From: Benincasa hispida
Lineage: Eukaryota; Streptophyta; Magnoliopsida; Cucurbitales; Cucurbitaceae
Length of the DNA: 64,000 nucleotides
Direction: 5' to 3'
Assembly: GCF_009727055.1 (NCBI RefSeq)
Contig: NC_052359.1
Coordinates: 21,845,952-21,909,951, forward strand
The notes below the pieces were generated by a model that saw only the letters and a program-made list of their open reading frames with translations, ran no database searches and was not told the origin of the DNA. The translations under genes and the position numbers were made by a program. Shown here in pieces: positions 34,001 through 44,861 of the stretch; within the stretch, counting starts at the first letter, position 1, and the number at the start of each line of letters is the position of its first letter.

Positions 34001-37000
34001 CCCTTTTTGTGATTATAGCCTTTCCACACTTTTGGCCAAATGGATGTTCTTTTTGTTACTCCATCTTTGGGCTCTTTGGGTTCACTCCCTCTCTCTTCAG
34101 TATTGTTTGATACATCGATCAAGTATGTTGCTCCCTCTAAAAAAAAAAATGTTTGTAAGCTTATCTCTTGCCAGGCCTGGGATTGGGGATCGTTCGGATT
34201 GTTACAACCTCTAGCAGATGGTTTGAAATTGATTCTAAAAGAACCTCTGGTGAATGCAAATTTCTCCCTTTTTTGAATGGCTCCATTTATTCACCAGTTC
34301 TGCTCTAGTTTGAGATGATTCACTGGCTGGTTGTTTCTTTCCCTTTTTTAATTCTTTATTCTTGATTTGATTTTAATGATTAGAAAGAAAACATTTCCTT
34401 AAGCAAATGAACTGAAGAAAGCACCAAACTTACAAAAATTCATTCAATGCTTTGAGACCTTTCTTTTCAGCTGTTAGGAATGTTATTAGGTATAAAGTAA
34501 CTAGCTGGTAGGTTTGTTAAGAAAGGTGGTCATTGTTTATATGCGAATTTGGAAATTAGGGAAGACCTTTATGGCATTAGTTTCTACTTCGTCATAGGTT
34601 TTCTGTTAATTGTAGACTATTGAATGGCAGGTTTGCATATTGCATTCATGTGTGCTTTGTAAAGGTTGTGGATTGAACTTTAAGAGTATCCTTATAGATC
34701 TTTCTTTGACTTAATTAGTTGTTTCTTGTTTCTTTTAACTTAATTGTTTTCCTTAAATCTCTTCTGAATTAAATACCAAGGCATCAATTGTTTCTCCATT
34801 TGAAGGTGAAAGTTGCCAACTTTGTTGAATTTGATGTGCAATGTCAAGCATTAACCTCTTTCTTTTTACACTTTGCCCTTAGAATGCAATAGTTACTGCA
34901 CATTTTCTCAGTGTCATTTATAATTTCTTCTCCATTCTATCTTCTTCAGTTTTGATGAGTTTTTAATGGATATGAAGCAAAGTAAGAGGAAAAATATTCG
35001 TCAGGAGCGCAAAAAGGTCAATACTTTTAACTATTATTCCATTGTTTAGGATACCAAAGTCTCCAATTCACTAATTCATCAGAAGTTGGTGGATTTGGAG
35101 TTTCTATGATGATTTGAATTAGATTAGAAATATCATTTTACTATTGATTAAATCTGCCTGGTTAAATGTGCAGTCTTGTCGAATGACTATTTGTAACTAG
35201 GAGATTGTAAACAACCCTTAAATAGCTGTGATACCCTGTACTGACAAACTGTTATGACTTAATAGGGAGAGCTCAATTTCATTCCATATGCTAAAGCCAT
35301 ATAAATAGGATATGCATACTTGCCTAATTAATGGGCTTTTATGGCTAAGATCTTTGCATTAATCTTTCTAGATGACTATCTTACTATTTATTACTGTTGA
35401 AGATTTGAATAGCATGGTAACTTCCCAAGCTTACAGTGGCTATGTATTTGGGATTTCTCTTTGTGGACTTTCTGTGGCAGATTGTGGCTCAAAATTTGAC
35501 TATGAAACGTCTCCGGGGTTATGAAATAAAGGTAAGAACTGGATCTGTTTATCATTTATTAATATTGGATAGGATCAAATAAATATATATATTTTTCAAA
35601 AAAGTTATCCTTGCACTCTACTCTCGAGTGTCTAGATGAGTTTGCATGATATACAGATACAATGATAATAGTTGATAATGAATGTCTCTTGGAAATTCTA
35701 GCTAATGAATTGTTGTGTGTGGCAAGCATTACACTTATCTTACTGGAAGAGAATTAGGGGCACGGGCATCATTTGTTTTAATGTTTTGGCAGGCTAAGCA
35801 TTGGGATTCATTCTATTCATTCTACAGGAACACGACTGATAACAAGTTTGGTCCTTACTATCAACCCCTTTCATTTATCTGCCAATTGAGATTAAGAAAA
35901 ACATCTATAGTTGCCATTTTTTTATGAGTATGATGAATTGGTAGGTGCATGAGAATTTATTTAATTGTATTCAGTAATGGCTTCTTCATAGGTGGGGCAC
36001 CCCTTATCTCACTCGGGATTTCTTTCATAATATGGCCTCTAAGATGGGAGATCAGGTGTTATTAGTTACTGCAGAGGAAGGTGATGAATTTGTTGCTGGA
36101 GCGCTCAACCTCATTGGTGGAGATACTTTATTTGGGCGGCTGTGGGGTTGTCACCCTAGAGCATACTATCCAAGTTTACATTTTGAAGCTTGTTATTATC
36201 AGGTGTGTGCTTATCATTATTTTACTCCATCAGTATAATATGCATTTTCAAGTTGAGTGTGAATTAACCAAATCTGTTCCTTCTCTCTCTTTTCTTTTTG
36301 TTTGATCTCAAGATTTTGTATTAATAAAATCTGTCACAAGAAATGTGAGGTTACCAAAACATGAGTTTCTTCTTGCCGTGTATTAGCTTATTGGACCTTG
36401 ATGCTTGCAGACTTTTTCTGTATATATTAGTACATTCTTAAGTTAGAGAACAAAAGATTCCATCAAAATAATGTATACAAGGGTACCATAACTCCAACTT
36501 CCTAGTTGGTAGCAAACATAAAAGAACATTTCCAAAAATATTTTATGAATAGTACTCCTAGAAGCGTTCAAAATGATACTATTCCAAACCTCTCCCAAGC
36601 CTTTTTTACCCTTCAATAAACAAAAACCCTACAATCATTTCCACTCAATTTACTCATGAAACTCCTCTTACCGATTAAACCAGGATACCTTTGCATTTGA
36701 TGTGCTTTTGGAAGGATGACCATTGAACACCACCAGGACAAACTCAGAGTTATGTGATATGGCTTCTATCATTAGGGAAGTTGAAAACACCGAGGAAATT
36801 GTACCCCAGATAGTAGCAGAAAAATATTACCTCAAAAATTGTGGTCACTGTCCCCATAAATTTCTACTCAAGGTTTTAGCCGCCCCCTTCTTCATTCCAT
36901 GCTTTCCTAATGGAAAGTAGATTTATACTTGTTAATGTCTCTGACCTTGATGATAGGCACTCCTAGAGCTAATAACGTTTTTTTGTTTTTTAAATATATA

Positions 37001-40000
37001 TATATATCCATGAGAGTGAGGACGAGTACTTCGACTAATCACATGGGACAGCCTGTCTGATCCTATAATATTTGGGTGAAAAGGAAATTCACATGATATT
37101 AAATTCTAAATAGGTGGCCACCATAGATTGGACCTATTCCCTCTGAATCCTTTATTATACCCTCCATTGGTTTGTGCTAATAACAGGAGGAGTGAGTTAC
37201 TGTGAACTGTTAAAAATAAAGAATAAGAAAGAGAAGAACAACAAGATTACGTGGAAACCCTAGTATAGGAAGAAATACCACGATCTAAAGACTTTTCTTA
37301 TTCTTTTTAATTTGATACACTGAATACACAGGGACACATGGTATAAATGGACAGTAGAAAATCCTAGGGGTCTACACAATTACATAAATGCCCCTAGGTT
37401 AATAACCCTATTTTCAACACTCCCCCTCAAGTTGGAGCATATATATCGACAAGGCCCAACTTGCTTACACAATAATTAAAATTTTGTCTCAGTAACCCTT
37501 TTGTAAGTACATCAGCAACTTGTTGGTTTGAAGGAATATAAGGGATGCATGTGTTTCCACTGTCCAACCTCTCTTTAATGTAGTGTCTGTCTATCTCTAC
37601 GTGTTTAGTTCTGTCATGTTGAACTGGGTTGTTTGCAATACTGATGGCAGCTTTATTATCACAAAACAATTTTATCGGAAGCTCATTATCTTGCTGGAGA
37701 TCTGATAATACTTTCTTCAACCAGATTTCTTCACAAATCCCTAGACTCATTGCCCGATACTCAGCCTCAACACTACTTCTAGCAATAACTCCTTGTTTCT
37801 TACTTCTCCAGGTGACTAGATTTCCCCAGACAAACATACAATACCCAGACATCGATCTTCTATCAACAACAGACCCTGCCCAGTCATAATCAGTGTAGGC
37901 TTCAACAGATCGTTTATTGGTTTTCTTGAACATTAGGCCTTTACCAGGAGTTCCTTTCAGATACCGAAGAATACCCAACTGCTGTCATATGATCTTCACA
38001 AGGAGCTTGCATAAACTGACTCACAACACTTACTGCATAAGAAATGTCAGGTCTTGTGTGAGACAAGTATATCAACTTCCCAACTAACCGCTGATACCTT
38101 TTTTATTAACAGAAATTCTATCATTCTTATCACCGAGTTTCGCATTGTATTCTACTGGTGTGTCAACAGGTTTACACCTAGTCATACCTGTTTCTTTTAG
38201 CAAGTCTAGAGTATATTTTCGTTGAGAAACTGATATACCTTCTTTTGAGCGAGCCACTTCCATTCCCAGAAAGTATCTTAACTTCCCGAGGTCTTTAATT
38301 TCAAACTCTCTGGCCATCTCTGTTTTTAGCCTCATGACCTTTACATCATCATCCTCAGATAAAACAATGTCATCAACGTAGATAATAAGAACAACTATCT
38401 CCCCTGATGTTGATCTTTTTATAAAAAGAGTGTGATCAGAATGCCCATGAACATACCCCTGTGCTTTCACAAAAGTTGTGAACCTGTCAAACCAGGCCTT
38501 TGGAGACTGTTTTAATCCATATAGTGACTTCCTCAATCTACACACCTTGTTTTTGAATTGACTCTCGAACCCGGGAGGGGGACTCATATAGACTTCCTCC
38601 TCAAATTCCCCATTCAAAAACGCATTTTTAACATCAAGTTGGTGTAGAGGCCAATCTTTATTCATAGTGACTGACAAGAGCACTCGGATAGTGTTAAGTT
38701 TAGCCACAGGTAAAAAAGTTTCAGAATAATCTACTCCATAGGTTTGAGTAAAGCCTCTTGCAATGAGTCTAGCCTTGTACTGGTCAATCGTTCTATCTGA
38801 CTTGTACTTTATAGTAAACACCCATTTACATCCAACTGTTTTGTGTCCTTCAGGCCAAGTCACTGGTTCCCAGGTTCTATTCTTTTCTAGAGCTCTTATT
38901 TCTTCCATAACAGCAGACCGCCATTCTAGTTTTTTCATTGCAACATTTATGTCATCTGGAATCACCTCAGTGTCCAAACTAGTAGTGAATGCTTTGAACT
39001 CAGATGCCAGATTACTATACGTCATGTAACTATGCATAGGGTATTTAGTACATGAACGAGTACCTTTCCTTAGAGCTATAGGAAGATCAAGTGAAGCATC
39101 ACGTTCTTTCACCTTTCTAGGCTCCTCACCATGATCGACCATCTGTGTATCAGAAACTTTAGTAGTATCTTCCACATCATCATTAGCAAGAATAATTTCA
39201 TTTTCTGTGGTTTCAATCATTTCATCTTCTGCAGTTTCCCCTTCTGTCACTCTTTTAGTATTACTGCTACCTTCTCTCTTGTCTTGCCTGTCTTCATCAG
39301 TCTCCATACATATATCAACATCATTAGGAATATACGTACCTGGATCTGATGGCGGGTTTGACTCCTGCACTGGAGTCGGCAGTTCTGGTTCAACAGGTGA
39401 CACTACTTCCTTCCTGAGATTCTTCCTATAGTAAGTTTTCCAAAGAACTTGATTGGTTGGAAGGACCAGATTATCATGCTCAGAACTAGGGTTAGACAAG
39501 GTTTGAATGGATGCTGACTCTAAAGGAATAGCATAAGATGACCAGTTAGTCTCTTCATTTATGTTCTCCCCCTGAAGATGACTAACAGGAAAAAACGACT
39601 GATCCTTGAGAAAGGTGACATCCATGGAGACAGTATTTTCGAGACGATGGGTGATAGCACTTATATCCACGTTGATGGAGTGGATATCCAACAAAGACAC
39701 ACTTCTGAGTACGAGGAGTAAATTTCGTGCGGTTTGGACCATGGGAGTGAACAAAAGCAACACAACCAAAAACCCAAAGAGAAACATCAGAGATCAATCG
39801 AGTAGTTGGAAAGGATTTTTTAAACAATTCTAAAGGAGTATGAAGATTAAGGATACGAGAGGGCATCCGATTAATGAGGTGGGCAGCAGTGAGAACTGCA
39901 TCTCCCTAGAGGTACGACGGAAGAGTAGCGGATAACATAAGAGACCGGGCTACTTCAACCAGATGCCGATTTTTACGCTCAGCTACTCCATTTTGTTGTG

Positions 40001-43000
40001 GAGTGTAGCACACGAGCTCTGGTGGACAATATCTTTTAGAAACAAGGAAATCTCCGAAGGAGGCATTAAAAAATTCTCACCCATTATCACTTCTTAAAAT
40101 CCCAATCTTTGTTTTAAATTGAGTTTCGACAGTTGTATAAAACTGTTGGAAAACAGAGGACACTTCAGATTTTTCAGTAAGAAGGAAAATCCAGGTGAGG
40201 CGGGTGTGATCATCTATAAATGTGACAAACCATCATTTTCCAGTGGAAGTAGTAACCGGTGAGGGACCCCATACATCACTATGAACAAGAGAAAACGGAC
40301 TCGAGGGTTTGTAAGGCTGAGAACGGAAAGAAACATGATGTTGCTTGACACGTATACACACATCACAATTAAAGGAAGAAGTACTAACATTACGAAATAA
40401 ATGAGGAAATAAATACTTCATATATTGAAAATTCGGATGTCCTAAGCGGAAATGCCATAACATAACATCATGTTCAGAAACAGAGAAATTTAAAGACATA
40501 AACCCAGTTTGGTGATCATTCCTAGAGGAAGCTTCGTCAGAAAGGAAGTATAGTCCCCTATCGTGTCGCACAGTGCCAATCATTATCCCCGATTTCAGAT
40601 CCTGAAACAAAACGGAACCTGGTGAGAAAATCGCCTTACACTTCAAATCTCTTGTTATTTTACTGACAGATAACAAATTATACGATATTTTAGGCACTTG
40701 TAAGGTATCACGTAGAATTAAACCATTAAAGGGAGAGATATTGCCTTTTCCCGCAACAGGAGCAAAAGACCCTTCTGCAATTCGAATACGCTCATTACCA
40801 GCACTTGGATTATATGACATAAATAACTCTGAGGAACTCGTAAGATGATTGGTGGCCCCTGAATCCATAATCCATGGTTTTTTACCATTTATACTAATCA
40901 GGCCAAAAGAAGGGAAATTACTTGACTGTGCAATTGCACTCACCTCAATCGTACTCAAGTTGTGCTTATGTCACCGGAAGATTGCTTCTGAGTCTGTTCA
41001 TCTACTGAGTCACTTACCAGGGCATGACTAGTATTAGATTTGTCATGAGACTGTCGTTGCCTGTTGTTTGGGGGCTTCCCGTGTAATTTCCAACACTGAT
41101 CCTTTGTATGCCAAAGCTTCTTACAATGTTCACAAACAGGTGGGGGTTTTTTTATCACCATCAGCACCGGACGGCTTGGCGACGAAGGCGGCTGCGTCAG
41201 TAGTAGGAATGGGATTATTCATGACAGATGACCGATCCTTTTCCAGCCGTATTTCAGAGCAGACTTCTCTGAGTGAAGGAGTGGGGCGCTGGCCCAATAT
41301 CCGACTACGGATACCATCAAATTTAGGGTTTAATCCAGCCAAGAACACATAAACACGATCTGCCTCATCAATCTTCAAGTATTGGGCCCCATCCTGTGGA
41401 CAGTTCCAGACAATCTCTCTATACAAGTCCATCTCCTGCCACAACATTAATAGTTTGTTAAAATAAGAAGTAACATCCATGGACCTTTGTTTGCATTCAT
41501 GGACCTGTTTGTGGAGTGTATATAGCCGAGAGACATTCTGTCTTTTAGAGTATAGATCTTGCGCTACCTCCCAGATATCCTTGGCAGTTGCAACATATAG
41601 CAATGGTCTTCCTATCTGGGGTTCCATACTATTTACCAAAACAGAACGTAACAATGAATCTTCTCCTTTCCAAATTTGTTCTTGTGGATCACCTGGGACC
41701 GACTTTGGAATTTTCCCTATCAAATATCCAAACTTGTGATGCTCTTCCAAAGTCATCCGGATTGATTGGGACCAGGAGAAATAGTTCTGGCCATTTAATT
41801 TTTCCCCTACGAAAAATCCTGCAGAATTACTCATCGAACCAGATAAGTAGGAAACATTAGGCACAATAGGTAACAACTTTACCGGATTTTCTGAATAAAC
41901 CTGTTGAGGATTTGCATCGAACATTGTATCCAAATCAGAAATCTGTTGTTGTAGGTAAATCAACCGTTGTCTCACATTGTCTGGGTAACGGATTGATTCT
42001 CTTCCATAACGGCTAGGGTTTCGTCACCTAGCTCTGATACCATGTTAAAAATAAAGAATAGGGAAGAGAAGAATAACAAGATTACGTGGAAACCCTAGTA
42101 CAGGGAGAAAAACCATGATCTAAAGACTTTTCTTATTCTTTTTAATTTGATACACCAAATACACAGGGACACATTGTATAAGTAGACAGTAGAAAATCCT
42201 AGGGGTCTACATAATTACATAAATGCCCCTAGGTTAATAACCCTATTTTCAACATGAACCACTGCTCCTCTTTCTTGCGCTGAGAAATTTTGGTGCCAAA
42301 ATGAGTTTTATTTATAATGGTGTTACTCATATGCATTCTACTTAATTTCCTTAAAAAAAAGGTCCAAAAGTCATTGGAGTTTGTCAATGCTGAAATGGCC
42401 TCTCGAAACTTTGACCTTTGGTTATTCCTCGCAGGCAATAGAAGCAGCTATTGAACTTGATCTTGACACAGTAGAAGCAGGAGCTCAGGGTGAGCATAAG
42501 ATTCAACGAGGTTACATGCCTGTGACTACTTATAGCTGTCATTATCTTACGGATGAAGGTTTCAGGAGGGCAATAGATGACTTCCTAGTGCGTGAAGCAA
42601 ATCAGGTAACTTTATACTCTGACCGATTGAGGCATAATGGTGTAATTCTTTCTTCCAATGATTTAGTAGAATATGGGGGAGGAATTCGGACCACAAACCT
42701 GTTAGTCATTAAAGCATACTTTATGTCAGTTGGGCCAAACTCATTTTGGCTTCTTCCTATAATTTATGGTTTAGCAATGATCAAGAATTTGCATCATTTG
42801 CAAAAAACGAGTTTAACATGGAAATTAGAAAGCAGTTTAAGAACAGAATTTCTTCGTGATTTAAATCTTATTTTGATTCCTAAATTTTTGTACTTTTGTT
42901 TTCGTTTTTGAACTTTCCAAAATGCAACTATAGTCTTTCAATTTTCATGTCTTAATCTCTAATTTTTTGCATAAATAGTTATTTTAGACTCTCATCAATT

Positions 43001-43911
43001 TTCAAATATTTCCTTAACCTATAATAATTGTTCACAAACATCTATCAAGTAAATAAATGAAACATACATCTAGGTTAGGTTCCTATTAATACAAAACAGG
43101 GAAAAGGTGAAGAGTTGAATGTACCAAGTAAATAAATAGAACATGTATCTATATTAGGTTCCTATTATTGTATTTAATATATATATATATATACATACAC
43201 ACATTTGAAGGTATTGAATTGCAATAGGCCTGAAAATGCAAAATTCCTTGTGTTTAGGGTTTTTTTTTCTCATCAAATTCTCGCTTCAATTATGCTTTCT
43301 CTTCTTTATGTAGTACTTTTATATATAGTCCGCTTCACAAGCTTTTTTTTTTTTTTTTTTTGCCTTGCGCTAAGCCCCAGAAGAGATTTGCACTTTATTG
43401 CGGCTTAAGTTTTAAAAAACACTGATCGGGATTCTTTTATCTTATCTTTTCTTTGATTTGAGTTTTATGCCCTTCCAATGTTTTTTATATTCACTCCCAT
43501 ATGGAGATTGTATCCATGAGCATTATTCTCTCTTCATTACATCAACGAAAATTGTCATTTTTTTGTTATTTAAAAAATTAGGTCCCAAAATTGGGTATAA
43601 CCCTTCATTAGTTCTTAAGTTGCTTCAAATAAATATCTTTCCAGATAGTTCATTTGTTTATCCTACTTAAATTGATTCGTTTAACCTTCAATCCTGGTTT
43701 GCATTGATGTATTTCCTTCAGTCCTCTACGATTTATCACGACAATAGCTTCTTGTCATTCTCCTACTAACCGCATTCGATTTGGGTTCTTCACTTACCAG
43801 TATTCTACATGCTTCTGAATTGATTATTGATACAATTGGCTTGTGTGTTTGCAGGTTAAGGCTGTGATAAAGCTATTGCATGATTCTGGACCCTTTAAAG
43901 AAGGCATATAA
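25005..43911 (+). CDS. FemAB-like (DUF482, GNAT-fold) acyltransferase-family protein, 12 exons
   Basis: Exons: 25005-25061, 26262-26408, 26494-26676, 27148-27230, 27377-27575, 32875-32996, 34950-35016, 35480-35530, 35793-35845, 35992-36202, 42435-42605, 43855-43911. All introns are GT-AG, and the joined frame is open for 466 residues plus stop. Hallmarks of the family (Pfam PF04339) are YGEFVFD (160-166), PFTPVTGPR (189-197), [18 protein letters not shown] (357-374) and [14 protein letters not shown] (405-418). It closely resembles my memory of the single Arabidopsis member, whose substrate I do not know; bacterial relatives are annotated as peptidoglycan-linked acyl transferases. The first 65 residues are rich in Ser and may be a targeting peptide. 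Intron 5 contains a doubtful second copy of exons 2-5 and gaps; intron 10 contains Copia E3 in antisense. The start is the only ATG that splices in frame. Confidence 0.9.
26805..26971. mobile_element. MITE with ATATTTACAAGATATAG termini, in intron 3
   Basis: The left end GAAAATATTTACAAGATATAG pairs with the right end CTATATTTTGTAAATATTTTG. The middle contains GTGTCTATCAGCGTCTATCA. It is the same family as 50383-50605 and is carried along in copy 2 at 30895-31058. Confidence 0.75.
28043..28069. repeat. (CT)n microsatellite in intron 5
   Basis: A CT dinucleotide run; its counterpart in copy 2 is at about 32143-32169. Confidence 0.95.
28087..28087. other. Single-N join
   Basis: One ambiguous base followed by a poly-A run marks the point where gene sequence changes abruptly into retrotransposon leader. 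It is probably a minimal assembly gap. Confidence 0.8.
28088..29316 (-). mobile_element. Piece of E2-type Copia leader between the two gene copies
   Basis: Nearly identical to 14855-16080 in the same orientation, starting at the same poly-A/CTAATAATGTACCC point and ending at CATGTTTTTCCTATGGGG. No LTR, primer site or target duplication accompanies it, so it is not a normal insertion. Confidence 0.88.
29312..32230 (+). pseudogene. Copy 2 of gene segment: exons 2-5 with many indels
   Basis: Counterparts of exons 2-5 lie at 30351-30495, 30582-30764, 31238-31319 and 31468-31666. Differences from copy 1 are mostly single-base gains or losses, often in homopolymers, spread equally over exons and introns. 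Examples are loss of T in GACTTGATT, one G lost in GGGACAGG and one C lost in GGCCCAGAG, all in exon 2. The frame is destroyed. It extends about 45 bases beyond the end of copy 1 before the N gap. It reads like an unpolished second version of the same locus and not like an aged duplication. Confidence 0.85.
30895..31058. mobile_element. MITE copy carried in copy 2
   Basis: Counterpart of 26805-26971 with extra small indels; not an independent insertion. Confidence 0.75.
32231..32731. other. Assembly gap, 501 N
   Basis: Unknown bases within intron 5, between copy 2 and exon 6. Its true size is not known. Confidence 0.99.
33160..34110 (+). pseudogene. Truncated LINE-like fragment in intron 6
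   Basis: Plus-strand frames at about 33640-33960 read [20 protein letters not shown] and [12 protein letters not shown], a wording typical of the zinc-binding end that follows the reverse transcriptase in plant LINEs. Upstream, 33270-33400 reads like the start of a cucurbit ORF1/DUF4283-type protein ([16 protein letters not shown]). The middle of the element is absent, and stops and frameshifts are present. A poly-A run (34139-34149) follows. The identification rests on motif memory. Confidence 0.5.
36203..37202. other. First part of intron 10, before E3
   Basis: Intronic DNA without a recognisable gene. A dispersed-repeat style stretch at 36450-36920 and an AT repeat (36991-37007) are the only features. 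Confidence 0.5.
37208..37419 (-). mobile_element. 3' LTR of E3
   Basis: 212 bp, TGTTAAAAATAAAG to TTTTCAACA in plus coordinates; matches 42043-42254. Confidence 0.95.
37420..37432 (-). other. Polypurine tract of E3
   Basis: On the minus strand CTTGAGGGGGAG directly precedes the LTR, identical in sequence to the tract of E4 (50081-50092). Confidence 0.88.
37427..37978 (-). pseudogene. E3 RNase H, open frame of 183 codons
   Basis: The full RNase H domain is readable. Acidic residues are seen in [20 protein letters not shown] and LFCDNKAAI, and the end motif is VADVLTKGL. It is separated from the reverse transcriptase frame by a frameshift between 37978 and 38084. Confidence 0.88.
38084..39787 (-). 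pseudogene. E3 reverse transcriptase with linker, open frame of 567 codons
   Basis: The longest frame in the window. Its first part overlaps the integrase end; a Glu/Asp-rich linker follows ([15 protein letters not shown] ... [10 protein letters not shown]), then the reverse transcriptase. Motifs in order are [77 protein letters not shown] and YVDD at 38369-38380 (intact). The catalytic residues are present, but the frame shifts before RNase H and upstream in integrase, so no full polyprotein can be made. Confidence 0.88.
39582..40958 (-). pseudogene. E3 protease and integrase relic
   Basis: Protease [16 protein letters not shown] lies at about 40850. The integrase zinc region has [12 protein letters not shown] and CDVCIRVKQ, then [13 protein letters not shown] replaces a Trp codon just after STGK (about 40230), and another TGA sits in the RSDNG-EF motif (about 40080). 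[13 protein letters not shown] follows near 39990, with a stop in the SYLWGDA region (about 39908). The C-terminal part with [15 protein letters not shown] and [16 protein letters not shown] overlaps the RT frame. Confidence 0.85.
40955..42043 (-). pseudogene. E3 gag relic, start codon spans LTR and primer site
   Basis: ATG at 42041-42043 uses the last LTR base plus TG of the primer site and opens [18 protein letters not shown]. That frame ends in TGA at 41972-41974; the main gag frame runs from about 41975 to 41130 ([14 protein letters not shown], then [15 protein letters not shown] and the UBN2-type block [15 protein letters not shown]). The zinc knuckle [14 protein letters not shown] is in a third frame (41167-40955) after a homopolymer shift near 41150. 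Confidence 0.85.
42031..42042 (-). other. Primer-binding site of E3
   Basis: GCTCTGATACCA, reverse complement of TGGTATCAGAGC, directly abuts the 5' LTR with no spacer. Confidence 0.95.
42043..42254 (-). mobile_element. 5' LTR of E3
   Basis: 212 bp; followed by the target duplication TGAAC and then intron 10 of the host gene. Confidence 0.95.
42606..43854. other. Intron 11 of the FemAB-like gene
   Basis: Contains a (TA)n run (about 43178-43192) and, at about 43340-43425, a poly-T stretch followed by GCCTTGCGCTAAGCCCCAG...TTAAAAAACACTG, a dispersed plant repeat wording I have seen elsewhere. No gene inside. Confidence 0.6.
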
Positions 43912-44642
43912 ATTTAGGCCAGCCAAATAAATACTGGATGGAATGGAGGATTCCAAGGTGAAAGAGGGGATATTGCTAAATCATCACATTTTATATAGAT
44001 GATTATCAGATAATCAGATGGGATGCTTCCTGATTAAAGTCAGTGAAGAGTTAAAATGACTGTACAGAGACTAAGTTATAGAAACATGGCTTTCTTAATG
44101 GAAAAAGTTCTCGAACTTTCTTTGGGCCACCTGAAGATCTGCATTATTGACTCTTACTATTTGCATATTTTTTCAGCTACAGCTACATATATCTACGTTT
44201 TATTATCATTTTATGCATGATCTAAAAATTTGTGCAAAAAGGGTCCCGGTTTTTCAAGATAAAGTTTGTTTGTTTTTAAACTTTTTGCTGACTTCAGCAA
44301 ATATAATTTCTTTTATATATATTTTTTGCTCTGGCTCTGGCTCATCTAGCTATTTTTTCCTCTTGAACTAGTTTTGACACTTTTTCTTTTGGGTCCCCAT
44401 TTTTTCTCTTGCTCTCGCTCTAGTTTCCTCCATCTTCTTGATGTCTATTTCTTCTAGATTGGAGCACATCTAAACTGTTTGGCAAGTTCTGAAGTTCGGG
44501 AAGTTGTAAAGTCTATGTTTGAACTATAGAGTCGTATAGTCGGAAGTTATAAAGTTTGTGCTTAAAGTGTAGAGTTGTGAAATCTAGAGTTCTAAAGTCT
44601 ATTTTAATGTTTACGCAAGTTTTTTCCTTCTCCATTTCCTTT
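43912..44642. other. 3' UTR and spacer between the gene and E4
   Basis: No coding. AATAAA occurs at 43926-43931 but is very near the stop. The stretch 44460-44620 has a loose GAAGTTNTAAAGTCT repeat. Confidence 0.5.
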
Positions 44643-44647
44643 CATAT

Positions 44648-44861
44648 TGTTGAAATGGTGTTTTAGCTCTAAGGGCATTTTAGTCTTTTATTTAACGTCT
44701 ATTGTCTAGGGTTTCTATCAGTTTGGTTATTTATACCTGTCCTGTGTTGAGTACTGTAGATTAGAAAATTAAAAAGAATAAAAATCTCTCATCGTGGTTT
44801 TTCTCCCTGATCTAGGGTTTTCACGTAAATTTGTGTTTTTCTTCTCTTCTACTTTTCAATA
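44648..44861 (+). mobile_element. 5' LTR of E4
   Basis: TGTTGAAATGG to TTTTCAATA. GGTTATTTATACC (about 44724) may serve as a TATA region. Confidence 0.93.

Larger units (their letters stand above)
37208..42254 (-). mobile_element. Copia retrotransposon E3, short-LTR group, antisense in intron 10
   Basis: A complete element of 5047 bp. Two 212-bp LTRs (37208-37419, 42043-42254) bound a gag-PR-IN-RT-RH region. TGAAC flanks it on both sides (37203-37207 and 42255-42259). By eye the LTRs differ at about 13 of 212 positions. Stops and frameshifts interrupt gag, integrase and the RT/RNase H junction. It lies opposite to the host gene, so its own signals are antisense to the transcript. Confidence 0.95.

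Noticed and set aside
37208..42254. Endogenous plant pararetrovirus instead of Copia
   Set aside because: Integrase precedes reverse transcriptase, LTRs and a tRNA primer site are present, and no movement or coat protein is seen; this is the Ty1/Copia layout.
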